A stretch of 64,000 nt of DNA from Sphingopyxis lindanitolerans (GCF_002993885.1 NZ_CM009578.1:2626009-2690008), one strand, 5' to 3'; counted from the stretch's first letter, positions 37,744 to 47,345 are shown. Translations and numbers: made by a program. The notes: generated by a model not told the origin, from the letters alone.

Positions 37744-38936
37744 CCCGCATCGCGCTCCTTCTTTCGAGCATCGCGCCGCTCGCTTTCACAGTCCCCGCCG
37801 CAGCCCAGTCGATGGATCATTCGATGCACGGCTCGACGCCTGCTCCCGCAACCAGCCCGGCCCCTGCCCCGGTAGCGCAGCCCGCGCCTGAAGCGCCCGC
37901 CGAAAAGCCGATGGAGCAGATGGATCAGGGCAGCATGCAGGGCATGGACATGGAGTCGCGGGCGTCGGAATGCTCGCCCGAGCATGCGGCGATGGGCCAT
38001 TGCACGCCGGAGGCGGATGCTCCCGACAAGAAAGAACCCGATAAGGGAGCTATGGATCATGACATGGTCCCGGCGGCCGATCCGGATTGTCCGCCCGAGC
38101 ACGCCAAGATGGGCCACTGCACACCGAAAACAGCACCCGCGGATGCCATGGGGGGAATCGAGGGCACGACCGGAAAGAGCGGCACCGACCTGCCGCCGGG
38201 CGATGCCACCGCGCCGGCGCCCCCGGGCGACTGGTACGCCGATCGCATCTACCCCAAAGCCGAAATGGACCACTCGCGCCACGACATGATGAAGGAAAAT
38301 GGCGCTCAGACCATCGCCTTTATCAGCTTCAATCTCGCCGAATATCAGGCGCGCAAGGGCCGTGACGGGTTCCGTTGGGACGGAGAGGCCTGGTATGGCG
38401 GCGACATCAACCGGCTGACGCTCAAGAGCGAAGGCGAGGGCGTTTTCGGCGAAGGCATCGAGGGCGCCGAGGTGCAGGCACTCTACAGCCGGGCGATCGG
38501 CCCCTATTTCAACGCGCAGGCAGGGATCAGGCAGGATCTCGGACCCGGCCCCGACCGCACCTATGCGACCATCGGCTTCGAGGGGCTCGCACCCTATTGG
38601 TTCGAAGTCGAGGGCGCGCTGTTCCTTTCGAACAAGGGCGACCTGCTCGCCCGGCTTGAAGGCTATTACGACCAGCGCATCACCCAAAAACTGATCCTCC
38701 AGCCTATGGCGGAGGTCAATTTCGCGCTGCAGGACGTGCCCGAGACCGGCATCGGCTCAGGCCTCTCGGACGTCGAACTCGGGCTTCGCCTTCGCTACGA
38801 AGTCGTGAAGGAGTTCGCGCCTTATGTGGGTGTCGAATGGGCACGCAAGGTCGGCGACACCGCGCGCTTCGCGCGGGCAGCGGGCGAGGACACCAATGGT
38901 GTCAGCTTCGTGATGGGGGTGCGGGCCTGGTTCTAG
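37740..38936 (+). CDS. copB: Outer membrane copper resistance protein CopB
   Basis: A 398-aa protein: signal peptide (cleavage near PAAAQ), then a 140-residue low-complexity Pro/Met/His region with two copies of the motif C-S/P-PEHAxMGHCTP. A C-terminal beta-barrel of about 230 residues ends in VMGVRAWF with the C-terminal Phe of outer-membrane proteins. CopB binds copper at the outer membrane and partners CopA. The motif copies match the one in the CopA insert, suggesting a common copper-handling element. Confidence 0.94.
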   Translation: MTRIALLLSSIAPLAFTVPAAAQSMDHSMHGSTPAPATSPAPAPVAQPAPEAPAEKPMEQMDQGSMQGMDMESRASECSPEHAAMGHCTPEADAPDKKEPDKGAMDHDMVPAADPDCPPEHAKMGHCTPKTAPADAMGGIEGTTGKSGTDLPPGDATAPAPPGDWYADRIYPKAEMDHSRHDMMKENGAQTIAFISFNLAEYQARKGRDGFRWDGEAWYGGDINRLTLKSEGEGVFGEGIEGAEVQALYSRAIGPYFNAQAGIRQDLGPGPDRTYATIGFEGLAPYWFEVEGALFLSNKGDLLARLEGYYDQRITQKLILQPMAEVNFALQDVPETGIGSGLSDVELGLRLRYEVVKEFAPYVGVEWARKVGDTARFARAAGEDTNGVSFVMGVRAWF

Positions 38937-38974
38937 AAGTTTCGCGGGGTGGCGACAGGTTGAGGAGAAATGCC

Positions 38975-39418
38975 GTGAAACCAGCCTATCGCAGCCTTGC
39001 GCTGCAGACGATCGTCAGCGGGATCATCATGTATCTCGTGATGTTCGTCATGATCGACCGCCTCTCGAGCTTCTACAACAATCTCAACATGCTCTACATG
39101 ACGCTGATGATGGTCTCGCCGATGGTCGTGCTGATGATCGTCGCGATGCGCGACATGTTTCCGTCGAAGCGTCTCAACGCGGTCCTGTTGCTGGGATCGG
39201 CGGTCGCCTTCTTCGGGAGCTTTGCGCTCATCCGGACGCAGACGACGATCGGTGACACGGCCTTCTTGCGTTCGATGATCCCGCACCATTCGGGCGCCAT
39301 TCTCATGTGCGAACAGGCATCGCTCAAGGACGCCGAAATACGCGAGCTCTGCCGTGGCATCATCGCGGGACAGGCAGCCGAAATCGAACAGATGAAGACC
39401 ATTCTCGCGAGGAAATGA
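38975..39418 (+). CDS. Membrane-bound DUF305 protein
   Basis: A 147-aa protein starting at GTG with GAGGAG seven bases upstream. Three membrane helices (LALQTIVSGIIMYLVMFVMI, YMTLMMVSPMVVLMIVAM, LNAVLLLGSAVAFFGSFALI) precede a DUF305-like core FLRSMIPHHSGAILMCEQASL and IAGQAAEIEQMKTIL. Compared with the lipoprotein at 9711-10115, the metal-binding HH is kept but placed on an inner-membrane anchor. It follows copB by 38 bp and likely has a periplasmic copper-binding role (inference). Confidence 0.85.
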   Translation: MKPAYRSLALQTIVSGIIMYLVMFVMIDRLSSFYNNLNMLYMTLMMVSPMVVLMIVAMRDMFPSKRLNAVLLLGSAVAFFGSFALIRTQTTIGDTAFLRSMIPHHSGAILMCEQASLKDAEIRELCRGIIAGQAAEIEQMKTILARK

Positions 39419-39419
39419 C

Positions 39420-39941
39420 ATGACAAGCCCGATGACCCGACGCCATCTTCTCGGTCTGGTTGCGGCTGGATCGGGGATGGCGCTTGCGGCTTGCAAACCT
39501 TCGTCGGGACCAAGTGCGACCGGCGAGAAAGACGCCGCCCGGGCGCCGCGCGTCGATACGGCGAATGCGAGGCAGATGCTCGTCTATCGCGATCCCGAAT
39601 GCGGTTGCTGCGAAGCCTGGGCGGACATTGCGCGCAAAGCTGACTATCGGGTGGTCGTCGAGGACCGCGCCGACATGGCTGCCGTCAAGGTCCGATATGG
39701 CGTGCCGGCGCGACTGGCGTCGTGCCACACGGCCGTTATCGGCGGCTATGCGATCGAGGGTCATGTGCCGATGCGGCATGTGGCGAAACTCCTCCGCGAC
39801 AAACCACGCGACATTCGCGGAATCGCCGTGCCCGGCATGCCGCGCGGGTCTCCGGGGATGGAAATGCCAGATGGAAGCGTGGACGCATTCGAAGTGATGC
39901 AGTTCAGCGGCGACGGCGAGATTTCTGAATTCCGCGCATGA
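39420..39941 (+). CDS. DUF411 (CopG-like) copper resistance protein
   Basis: A 173-aa exported protein with a twin-Arg-like/lipoprotein signal (TRRHLLGLVAAGSGMALAAC). The thioredoxin-like DUF411 core has VYRDPECGCCEAW, then SCHTAVIGGYAIEGHVP and a final C-terminal domain (GIAVPGMPRGSPGMEMPDG). In Vibrio and Pseudomonas CopG proteins of this family these Cys and Met residues bind and oxidise/reduce copper. Two bases after the DUF305 gene; part of the copAB operon. Confidence 0.9.
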   Translation: MTSPMTRRHLLGLVAAGSGMALAACKPSSGPSATGEKDAARAPRVDTANARQMLVYRDPECGCCEAWADIARKADYRVVVEDRADMAAVKVRYGVPARLASCHTAVIGGYAIEGHVPMRHVAKLLRDKPRDIRGIAVPGMPRGSPGMEMPDGSVDAFEVMQFSGDGEISEFRA

Positions 39942-39967
39942 CCTGCCGGCAAGATAAGGAGACAGAT

Positions 39968-40315
39968 ATGACGAGATTCATTCCCCTAGCGGCTATCACC
40001 GCGCTGATGCTTGCTCTCGCGGGATGCGGCGCCGAACCGGCGCAGGAGAGCGACGCCACACCGGAACCGAGCGAGGTCCCTGCCACTCAGACCCCGGCCA
40101 TGGTCGAGCCCGCGCCTGTCGCGGAAGAGACGTCAACCGCATCCGACCCGGCGATAGCGACCCAAAAGGCAAGGCCTCCGGAGAAAGCCCGGCCCAAGCA
40201 GGAACCCGCCGCGAAAGCGACTGTGCCGCCGCGGGCAAAGGTCGTGCCGGACGCGCCCAAACCTGTTGAACCCGAGACCGATCCCCATGCCGGGCATGAT
40301 GTGGACAAAATGTAA
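39968..40315 (+). CDS. Small Pro/Lys-rich lipoprotein
   Basis: A 115-aa lipoprotein: signal MTRFIPLAAITALMLALAGC with lipobox Cys20, followed by a disordered chain rich in Pro, Ala, Glu and Lys and a C-terminal DPHAGHDVDKM. No named domain. It lies 26 bp after the DUF411 gene with an AAGGAG ribosome site, at the end of the copper operon. Possibly a periplasmic spacer or His-tail metal binder (inference). Confidence 0.7.
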   Translation: MTRFIPLAAITALMLALAGCGAEPAQESDATPEPSEVPATQTPAMVEPAPVAEETSTASDPAIATQKARPPEKARPKQEPAAKATVPPRAKVVPDAPKPVEPETDPHAGHDVDKM

Positions 40316-40619
40316 GAGGGCATGTGCCGATACGGCATGTCGCCCCGCTGCTTGGGCAAGCTTCGCGATTTGTTTGGTATCGCCATGCCCGGCAGCCGCT
40401 GCACAAAAGGACGACAGAAGCGCCGACGCGTTCGTCTTCGCGTGCGGTGCTGACGGGGTGAGAGCGGTTCGAACCTGCCTTGGCGTATGGAAGTGAGATA
40501 TAACCATATGGAATAACCATCTCGTTTATAGCGATGAGTAGTGATTATTTCTGGTCATGCCGATGCCGTGAAGATAGCTCGGTATTGAAGCCGAGAGCTT
40601 TCGCAAATGGGAGGGGACC
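40316..40619. other. Intergenic region before TonB receptor 1
   Basis: 304 bp separate the copper block from the uptake region. I see no real gene. Near 40500-40520 there is an ATAACCAT direct repeat (40500-40507 and 40513-40520) with a CCATATGG palindrome at 40504-40511, a possible regulator site for the receptor. No HutC-like TGTATATACA is present here. Confidence 0.5.
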
Positions 40620-43091
40620 ATGAGGAAATTGCTTCGCACGAGTGGCTCGATTATCGCCGTCCTGGCAGCCATGTCGGCCGGCGCCGCCATCGCACAGGAT
40701 AGCGCCGAAGAAGCGCCGCGAGCGGAAACGACACAGGGCGAAATCGTCGTGACGGGCACGCGGCGGAACGACCTCAAGGCGGCCGATTCCGCCCAGCCGA
40801 TCGACATCATCACCGGCGCCGAACTGCTCGAAAAGGGCACCGCCGATATGAACGACCTTCTCCGCACCGAGGTCCCGTCGCTCAACGTCCAGCGCCTCGT
40901 CAGCAACGACGGCGCCGTGTTTACCCGGCCTTTCTCGCTCCGCGGCCTGCCGCCGGACCAGACGCTGGTCCTCGTGAACGGCAAGCGGCGCCATCGCGGC
41001 GCGACGGTCCAGTTCACCAATGTACCCTATATTCGCGGATCGCAGGGGCCCGACCTCTCGGCGATCCCGTCGATCGCGATCGGCCAGCTCGAGGTCCTGC
41101 GCGACGGGGCGTCGGCACTCTATGGGTCGGATGCGATCGCGGGCGTCCTGAATTTCGGTCTGCGCCGCGACCGCGAGGGCGGCCTGCTGATCGCCCGCTA
41201 TGGTCAATTCTACAAGGGCGATGGCGAGGACTTTCTCGTCCAGGGCAATGTCGGGCTCCCCTTCACCGATGCGGGTTTCGTCAACATCAGCGGCGAGTAT
41301 GTGAACGCCAGCACGACATCGCGCGGCATCCAGCGTCCCGACGCGCAGGCGCTTATCGACGCCGGCGTTCAGGATGTCCCGGTTCCGGCGCAGCGCTGGG
41401 GAAATCCCGAGAGCGAGGCGGCGCGTATCTTCGTCAACGCGGGCATCGATCTGTCGGACGAGATGGAGTTCTACACCTTCGGCAATTACAGCTGGAGCCG
41501 CGGCACGACGGCCTTCTTCTACCGCAATCCCAATGCCAGTTTCATTTCCACCTCGATTCCGCTCACCAATACGCCGGGCGGACAGCGATTCAGCTTCCGC
41601 CAGTTCTTTCCCGGCGGCTTTACCCCGGAGTTCGGCGCGACAGTGACCGATGCCGCGCTTGCTGCCGGCCTCAAGGGTGAATTCTCCTCGGGCCTGACCT
41701 ATGACCTTAGCGCTTCCTACGGGCAGAATCATGCGTCCTACCGGATCGACAATACGGTCAATCCGTCACTTGGCCTCGCGTCGCCGACGTCCTTCAAGCC
41801 GGGGCAGCTCGAGCAGCGCGAACTCGCTTTCAATCTCGATCTCACCTACCCCATCGCGATCGGCACCTCTGATCCGCTGACTCTTGCCGGCGGTCTCGAG
41901 TATCGGCGCGAGACCTATGAGATCACGGCCGGCGATATCGCATCATGGCAGGTCGGACCCTTCGCCTCGGTTATCGATCCCGATACCGGGAACCGCGTGG
42001 GACTGCCGGTCGGCGCTAACGGGTTCCCGGGCTTCAGCCCCATCCAGGCGGGTGAGTTCGCGCGCAGCAACTGGGCCGCCTATACGTCGCTTGAAGGCAA
42101 TCTCACCGACGCGCTCCAATTCGGTCTCGCGGGCCGCTACGAGAATTATTCCGACTTCGGCTCGAAATTCACCTGGAAGGTCAATGGCCGATATGATTTC
42201 TCGGACGTTTTCGCGGTGCGGGGATCGGTCAACACCGGCTTTCGTGCGCCGACGCCTGGCCAGTCGAACGCTTCGCAAGTCCAGACCAACATCGACTCCG
42301 TAACCGGCGCGCCGCTGACGGCGGGCATTATCGCGCCGAACAATCCGGTGGCGCAATTCTTTGGCGCGACGCCGCTTAAGCCCGAAAATTCGTTCAATTT
42401 CGCCGGAGGCCTCGTGGTAAAGCCTTCCAATCGCATCACCTTCACGCTCGACTATTTCAACATCAAGGTCGAAGACCGGATCGCGGTGTCGGGCAATTTC
42501 AATCTCACCCCGGCGCAGCGCGCACAGCTTGCTGCGCTCGGCATTCCCGGCGGGGACTCCTTCCAGCAGGTGAGCTTCTTCACCAACTCCTTCGACAGCC
42601 GCACCCAAGGCGTCGATGCCGTGCTGACAGTCGGCTTCGACCTTGGCGGCGGCAAGGCCACGTTGGGCCTCAACGGCAATTATACCAAGACCGACGTGAT
42701 TAAGGCCTCGCCGGTGATCACCGCGGACCGTGAGCGGCTGCTTGAACTTGAGGGCTTTGTTCCGAAGTGGAAGGGCAATGCGTCCTTCACTTATGCGGGC
42801 GAGCGCTTCGGCTTCGTCGCGCGCGCCAACTATTATGGCAAATGGACCGATTATGGCGCGGCGCCGACTGCCGACCAGACGGGCGGCGCCGAACTGCTGG
42901 TCGATCTCGAGCTGTCCTACCGCGTCAGCGATATGCTCAAGCTCGCGGTCGGCGGCGAGAATATCTTCGACAATTATCCCGACGTCGAGGCGCGGCAATC
43001 CCAGATCAACAACGGGATCCGTTATCTCCGCTTCGCGCCGACCGGGTTCAACGGGGGTTTCTGGTACGTCCGCGCGACCGCTTCCTTCTGA
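40620..43091 (+). CDS. TonB-dependent outer membrane receptor 1
   Basis: An 823-aa receptor: signal peptide ending AAIAQ, plug domain beginning GEIVVTGTRRNDLKAADSAQPIDII and containing RPFSLRGLPPDQTLVLVNGKRRHRG, then a 22-strand barrel with the TonB-receptor terminus FNGGFWYVRATASF (C-terminal Phe). Substrate unknown. It is followed 36 bp later by a convergent LysR gene of the amino-acid ABC operon, so it may take up the same class of compound (inference). Confidence 0.93.
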   Translation: MRKLLRTSGSIIAVLAAMSAGAAIAQDSAEEAPRAETTQGEIVVTGTRRNDLKAADSAQPIDIITGAELLEKGTADMNDLLRTEVPSLNVQRLVSNDGAVFTRPFSLRGLPPDQTLVLVNGKRRHRGATVQFTNVPYIRGSQGPDLSAIPSIAIGQLEVLRDGASALYGSDAIAGVLNFGLRRDREGGLLIARYGQFYKGDGEDFLVQGNVGLPFTDAGFVNISGEYVNASTTSRGIQRPDAQALIDAGVQDVPVPAQRWGNPESEAARIFVNAGIDLSDEMEFYTFGNYSWSRGTTAFFYRNPNASFISTSIPLTNTPGGQRFSFRQFFPGGFTPEFGATVTDAALAAGLKGEFSSGLTYDLSASYGQNHASYRIDNTVNPSLGLASPTSFKPGQLEQRELAFNLDLTYPIAIGTSDPLTLAGGLEYRRETYEITAGDIASWQVGPFASVIDPDTGNRVGLPVGANGFPGFSPIQAGEFARSNWAAYTSLEGNLTDALQFGLAGRYENYSDFGSKFTWKVNGRYDFSDVFAVRGSVNTGFRAPTPGQSNASQVQTNIDSVTGAPLTAGIIAPNNPVAQFFGATPLKPENSFNFAGGLVVKPSNRITFTLDYFNIKVEDRIAVSGNFNLTPAQRAQLAALGIPGGDSFQQVSFFTNSFDSRTQGVDAVLTVGFDLGGGKATLGLNGNYTKTDVIKASPVITADRERLLELEGFVPKWKGNASFTYAGERFGFVARANYYGKWTDYGAAPTADQTGGAELLVDLELSYRVSDMLKLAVGGENIFDNYPDVEARQSQINNGIRYLRFAPTGFNGGFWYVRATASF

Positions 43092-43127
43092 TTGATGGCC
43101 GTGACCGCCGTGCGGCGTCTTGCGTCT

Positions 43128-44033
43128 TCAACCGGCGTCGGAGCCGAACATCGCGTCGCGGTGCGATACGAGCACCGCGATGAAGGCCGCAGCGACTTGG
43201 GACATCGGCCTCAACTTTGGCGTGAAGAGCATATATTCGAAATGGACCTCCGGCGCGAAATCACGGACCGTAAGGCCCCGCTCGGCGTAATCAGCGGCGG
43301 TCACGGGGTTGAGGATCGAACATCCGACGCCCTGCATGACAAGGGCGCAGATGGTCATCGCATATTGGGTCTCGATGACCATCTCGCGCTGAACGCCCGC
43401 GTCCTCGAAAATGCGGTCAATGCGGTGGCGCACGCCGTCCTCGAGCGCGAGCGAAATGAAGGGCTCGCCTTCGAGATCGGCCGGCCGGATGACGTCCTTG
43501 GCGGCCAGTCGGTGACCGGCAGGGAGAACGCAGGCGCCCGGGCAGCGCAGGAAGCGCTCCATACTTATTCCGGGCAATTCGCGCGCCGGCGTCGCGAGTC
43601 CGATGTCGAACTGCTGGTTTGCCATCCATTGCCGCACCGTCGAGGAACTGCGGGTTTGCAACTGGACGGTGACGCCGGGATGCGTCTCGCGAAAGGCGGC
43701 GATCACCCGCGGCAGGAAACTGACCGCGAGCGCCGGCAGAGCGGCGATCCGGAGCGTGCCGGTCGCCATGTTGCGGATGTCTTCCGCTACCCGTTTCAAG
43801 GCCGCAATTCCCGAGAAGCTCCGCTCGACTTCATAGAAAAAGGCATCGGCTTCCGGCGTCACGGTGAGCGCGCTGCCGCGCGAGCGCAGGAAGAGCTGAA
43901 AGCCCAGCTGATGCTCGAGCTCGGCAAGCATTTTGCTCACCGCGGGTTGCGACAGGTTAAGCGACTGCGCGGCCTGGGTGACCGATCCCGAGAGCATCAC
44001 GGCCCTGAAGGCTTCGAGGTGACGGAGGTTCAT
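43128..44033 (-). CDS. LysR-family transcriptional regulator
   Basis: A 301-aa regulator. N-terminal HTH: MNLRHLEAFRAVMLSGSVTQAAQSLNLSQPAVSKMLAELEHQLGFQLF. The C-terminal periplasmic-binding-like effector domain follows (TLRIAALPALAVSFLPRVIAAF). Its start is the Met directly before the HTH; longer frames run into the divergent transporter gene. It faces the ABC-transporter operon across about 55 bp and probably controls it; the ligand may be an amino acid (inference). Confidence 0.93.
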   Translation of the reverse strand: MNLRHLEAFRAVMLSGSVTQAAQSLNLSQPAVSKMLAELEHQLGFQLFLRSRGSALTVTPEADAFFYEVERSFSGIAALKRVAEDIRNMATGTLRIAALPALAVSFLPRVIAAFRETHPGVTVQLQTRSSSTVRQWMANQQFDIGLATPARELPGISMERFLRCPGACVLPAGHRLAAKDVIRPADLEGEPFISLALEDGVRHRIDRIFEDAGVQREMVIETQYAMTICALVMQGVGCSILNPVTAADYAERGLTVRDFAPEVHFEYMLFTPKLRPMSQVAAAFIAVLVSHRDAMFGSDAG

Positions 44034-44040
44034 CGGACAT

Positions 44041-44060
44041 TGCTCCCTATAGCTATTTCT
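44041..44060. promoter_or_regulatory. Candidate LysR site between lysR and the ABC operon
   Basis: The 8-bp palindrome ATAGCTAT (44049-44056) lies in the 55-bp divergent region. LysR proteins bind T-N11-A dyads in such positions; assigned by eye only. Confidence 0.35.
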
Positions 44061-44088
44061 TATGGCACTAGCATCGAAAGCCTTGTTC

Positions 44089-45159
44089 ATGAATAGGTCG
44101 CATGCTCGGCGCCACTGGCTTCCGGCGCTGCTCGCCGCCAGCGCCGTGCTACTTGCCGGCTGCGACAGCGAGCCGGCGGCTACCGGCGGATACGAGATTG
44201 CCGCGGCGAAGGGATCGACGCTCGCGCGGATTCGCTCGCGCGGAACGCTTAACTGCGCCATTCATACGGGTCAGCTTGGCATGTCCTACCTCGACAAACG
44301 GGGACGCTGGCAGGGATTCTTCGTCGACTACTGCCGGGCGCTCGCCGCTGCGGTCCTCGGCGATGCCCGCAAGGTCCGCTTCATGCCGGTCGCCTCGAAC
44401 AAGCGCTTCACGATCGTGCAGACGGGCGAGGCCGATGTCCTCTCGCGGACGACCACATGGACGCTGACCCGCGATACCGACCTCGGGGTAAATTTCGTCG
44501 GCACCATGTATTATGACGGGCAGAGCTTCTTGGTGCCCCGGCGATCGGGCGTGCGGCTGCCAGCGGATCTCGAGGGCGCATCGATCTGCATCACCAAGGG
44601 GACGACTTCCGAACTCAACACCGCTGAATATTTCGAGCGCAAGGGGTTGCGCTTCCAGTCGGTCGTGTTCGAGAATCCCGAGGAAGCAAAGCTTGCCTTC
44701 TTTGCCGGGCGCTGCGACGCGATGACCACCGACGCCTTCACGCTGACCGTGATCCGCCTCGCCGATGCCGCGCGTCCGGACGATTATGTGGTGCTGCCCG
44801 AGCGGCTTACCAAGGAGCCGGTCGGCCCCGTCGTGCGCAGCGACGACGAGCAATGGTTCGAGATTAACAAATGGGTGCTGAACGCGCTCTTCGCGGCTGA
44901 GGAAATGGGCGTCACCCGGGCGAATGCGGCGCGCATGCGCATAACCTCGCGCGACCCTGAAGTTCGCAAGATGCTCGGCGGCTTGCCGGGATTTGGCAAG
45001 TCACTCGGCCTCGATGATGACTGGGCATATCGGGCGATCGAGGCGACGGGCAATTATGGTGAGATCTTCAACCGGCACATTACGCCGCTCGGCGTCGAGC
45101 GCGGGCAGAATAAGCTCTATCGGGACGGCGGGCTGATCTACCCGCTGCCGATGCGATGA
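44089..45159 (+). CDS. Amino-acid ABC transporter substrate-binding lipoprotein (AapJ-like)
   Basis: A 356-aa solute-binding protein of the polar amino-acid (SBP family 3) class. Lipobox LLAGC with Cys25. Characteristic segments: RIRSRGTLNCAIHTGQLGMSYLDKRGRWQGFFVDYCRALAAAV, the ring SRTTTWTLTRD, LPADLEGASICITKGTTSE, the FFAGRCDAMTTDAFTL loop and GNYGEIFNRH. These match the AapJ general L-amino-acid group. The stop overlaps the permease gene by ATGA. Start at ATG 44089; ATG 44062 would add nine residues. Confidence 0.92.
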   Translation: MNRSHARRHWLPALLAASAVLLAGCDSEPAATGGYEIAAAKGSTLARIRSRGTLNCAIHTGQLGMSYLDKRGRWQGFFVDYCRALAAAVLGDARKVRFMPVASNKRFTIVQTGEADVLSRTTTWTLTRDTDLGVNFVGTMYYDGQSFLVPRRSGVRLPADLEGASICITKGTTSELNTAEYFERKGLRFQSVVFENPEEAKLAFFAGRCDAMTTDAFTLTVIRLADAARPDDYVVLPERLTKEPVGPVVRSDDEQWFEINKWVLNALFAAEEMGVTRANAARMRITSRDPEVRKMLGGLPGFGKSLGLDDDWAYRAIEATGNYGEIFNRHITPLGVERGQNKLYRDGGLIYPLPMR

Positions 45160-47345
45160 TCGCGGCGCCGAGACGGCTCGCGATCGCTGCGCTGCCCTGG
45201 CTGTTTTTGGCGGGCGGGCTTGTGGCCGCCTACGGCCTGTTCGCGACATTGGCGGACAATCTGGCGGACCGGAATATCCGGACGGGATTCGGCTTCCTGT
45301 TCGACCGGGCGGGCTTCGCGATCGGTGAAACGCTGATCAGCTACGCGCCGGGCGACTCCTATGCCGCTGCGCTGACCGTGGGGCTGCTCAACACGCTTCT
45401 GATAGCGGCGCTGGGCATCATCTTCTCGACCCTCCTCGGCCTCGCGGTCTGTATGGCGCGCCTGTCTTCCAGCTGGCTGCTTGCGAGCCTCTCTGGTCTT
45501 TATATCGAGCTGGTCCGCAACATTCCGCTGCTGCTCCAGATGTTCGTCTGGTACGCCGTGCTGCTGTTCGGTCTGCCCGGCCCCGGTCCAGGCGCCGTCG
45601 GTGCGTTCGACCTCGACAATCGAGGATTGCACGTCCCGGCGCTTACCCTTGCCGATCCGGCTATGCCCGCCCTGCTGATCGCTATCATCGCCTGGGCGAT
45701 CCTGTTCGCTGCCGTGCGGCGGAGGTGGGTTCGCGTGCGCACCGCGCTGGCCCTCGCCGGCATTGCTGTGGTTCCGCTGATGTTGTGGGGCGGATTTGAT
45801 CTGCCGAGGGCGGGGCGCTTCGGAACCATTGGCGGATTGTCGCTCTCCACCGAGTTTCTGACACTGGTCGCCAGCCTATCGATCTATGCCTCGGCCTATC
45901 TGGCCGAGATATTCCGCGGCGCGATCCTCGCGGTTCCCGCAGGACAGAGCGAGGCCGCCAAAGCGCTCGGTCTGTCGCCCGCGCAAACGATGGGACGGAT
46001 CGTGATTCCCCAGGCGCTGCGCATTGCGATACCGCCGATGACGAGCTGGCATCTCAACACGATCAAGAACAGCTCCCTGGGGGTGGCGATCGGATATCCC
46101 GAGTTTGTCTCCGTGGTCGATACCGTCATCAGCCAGACAGGCCAGGCGATCGAAGGCGTTGGCCTGATCGTCGCCACCTTCCTCCTGCTTTCGCTGTCCT
46201 TGTCGTTCGTCACCGGCCGTTATGCTCGCCGGTTGGGCTGGAGCGTCGCCGGGCAGCCCGGCCGGAGCATCCAGGTGACACGCGAATCATTTCCGCTGCG
46301 CTCGATCGCGGCTTGGCCGACATGGGTGCGGCGCAATCTGGTCAGCGGAAGGCGCCAATCGATCCTGACCTTCGCTATCCTCACCTTGACCGCGGCTCTC
46401 GTCGGCAAGGGATTCTCGTGGTTGTTGTTCGAAGCGACATTCGCCGGAGGCGCGGCCGAGTGCCGTTTGGCCAGCGGCGCCTGTTGGCCGTTCCTTCGCG
46501 AAAATGCGAGGCTCATTCTCTTTGGGACCTATCCCGAAGCCGAGCAGTGGCGGTCCGCCGCCGCCGCAACCGCGCTGCTTTCATGCCTCGCGATCTCCTT
46601 CGTCCCGCGATTTTGGCGCAGCCGCCTCGGTCTTGCCTGGCTCGGCGCGATCGCGGTCGCAGTGCTTCTGATGCACGGCGGATTCGCGGGCCTTTCCTAT
46701 GTGCCGATGGAGAAGTGGAGCGGCCTGCCGGTCACACTGCTGCTCGCGAGCCTCGCGGTGGTCGGCGCTTTTCCCTTGGCCATACTCCTCGCATTCGGCC
46801 GTAGATCCACGCGGCGCGGCGTGCGCTGGCCGAGCGTCGCCTTCATCGAGTTGGTCCGCGGAACGCCCCTGATCGGCGTGCTCTTTCTCGCTGCGGTTCT
46901 GTTCCCGCTGTTCGTACCCTCCTATCTCTCGATCGACAGCCTGCCGCGCGTCCAGATCGCGCTTATTCTCTTCACCGCCGCCTATATGGCCGAGGTCATC
47001 CGGGGCGGCCTGATGGCGGTTCCCGTTGGGCAAGCCGAGGCCGCACAGGCGCTGGGTCTCACCAAGTGGCAGGCGCGGCGCCACATCCTGTTGCCGCAGG
47101 CCCTGAAAGTCAGCGTGCCGGGGCTGGTCAACACCTCGATCAGCGAGGTGAAGAATACAACCCTCGTCCTCATCGTCGGGGTCTTCGATTTGTTGCAGAC
47201 GACCCGTCTTTCCTATGTCGAGGCGCAATGGCGCCCCTATTTCGCCGAAGCCTATCTCTTTACCGGGACAATCTTTTTTCTCCTCTGCTTCTCCCTGTCC
47301 CGGCTCAGCATGAAGATCGAACGGAAACTAAACTATGCAGGATAA
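45156..47345 (+). CDS. Fused amino-acid ABC permease (AapQ-AapM in one chain)
   Basis: A 729-aa polypeptide equal to two complete amino-acid permeases. The first half (1-390) matches AapQ: RNIRTGFGFLFDRAGFAIGE, ELVRNIPLLLQMFVWY and the EAA loop beginning at residue 248 (YLAEIFRGAILAVPAGQSEA). The second half (400-729) matches AapM: EKWSGLPVTLLLA, ELVRGTPLIGVLF and a second EAA loop at residue 610. AapQ and AapM are normally separate genes. No internal stop or ribosome site breaks the frame. Overlaps the next gene by 11 bases. Confidence 0.92.
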   Translation: MIAAPRRLAIAALPWLFLAGGLVAAYGLFATLADNLADRNIRTGFGFLFDRAGFAIGETLISYAPGDSYAAALTVGLLNTLLIAALGIIFSTLLGLAVCMARLSSSWLLASLSGLYIELVRNIPLLLQMFVWYAVLLFGLPGPGPGAVGAFDLDNRGLHVPALTLADPAMPALLIAIIAWAILFAAVRRRWVRVRTALALAGIAVVPLMLWGGFDLPRAGRFGTIGGLSLSTEFLTLVASLSIYASAYLAEIFRGAILAVPAGQSEAAKALGLSPAQTMGRIVIPQALRIAIPPMTSWHLNTIKNSSLGVAIGYPEFVSVVDTVISQTGQAIEGVGLIVATFLLLSLSLSFVTGRYARRLGWSVAGQPGRSIQVTRESFPLRSIAAWPTWVRRNLVSGRRQSILTFAILTLTAALVGKGFSWLLFEATFAGGAAECRLASGACWPFLRENARLILFGTYPEAEQWRSAAAATALLSCLAISFVPRFWRSRLGLAWLGAIAVAVLLMHGGFAGLSYVPMEKWSGLPVTLLLASLAVVGAFPLAILLAFGRRSTRRGVRWPSVAFIELVRGTPLIGVLFLAAVLFPLFVPSYLSIDSLPRVQIALILFTAAYMAEVIRGGLMAVPVGQAEAAQALGLTKWQARRHILLPQALKVSVPGLVNTSISEVKNTTLVLIVGVFDLLQTTRLSYVEAQWRPYFAEAYLFTGTIFFLLCFSLSRLSMKIERKLNYAG

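Noticed and set aside
37740..38160. Tandem-repeat artefact in CopB
   Set aside because: The Met/His/Pro-rich repeats are typical of CopB and the frame continues into a normal beta-barrel.
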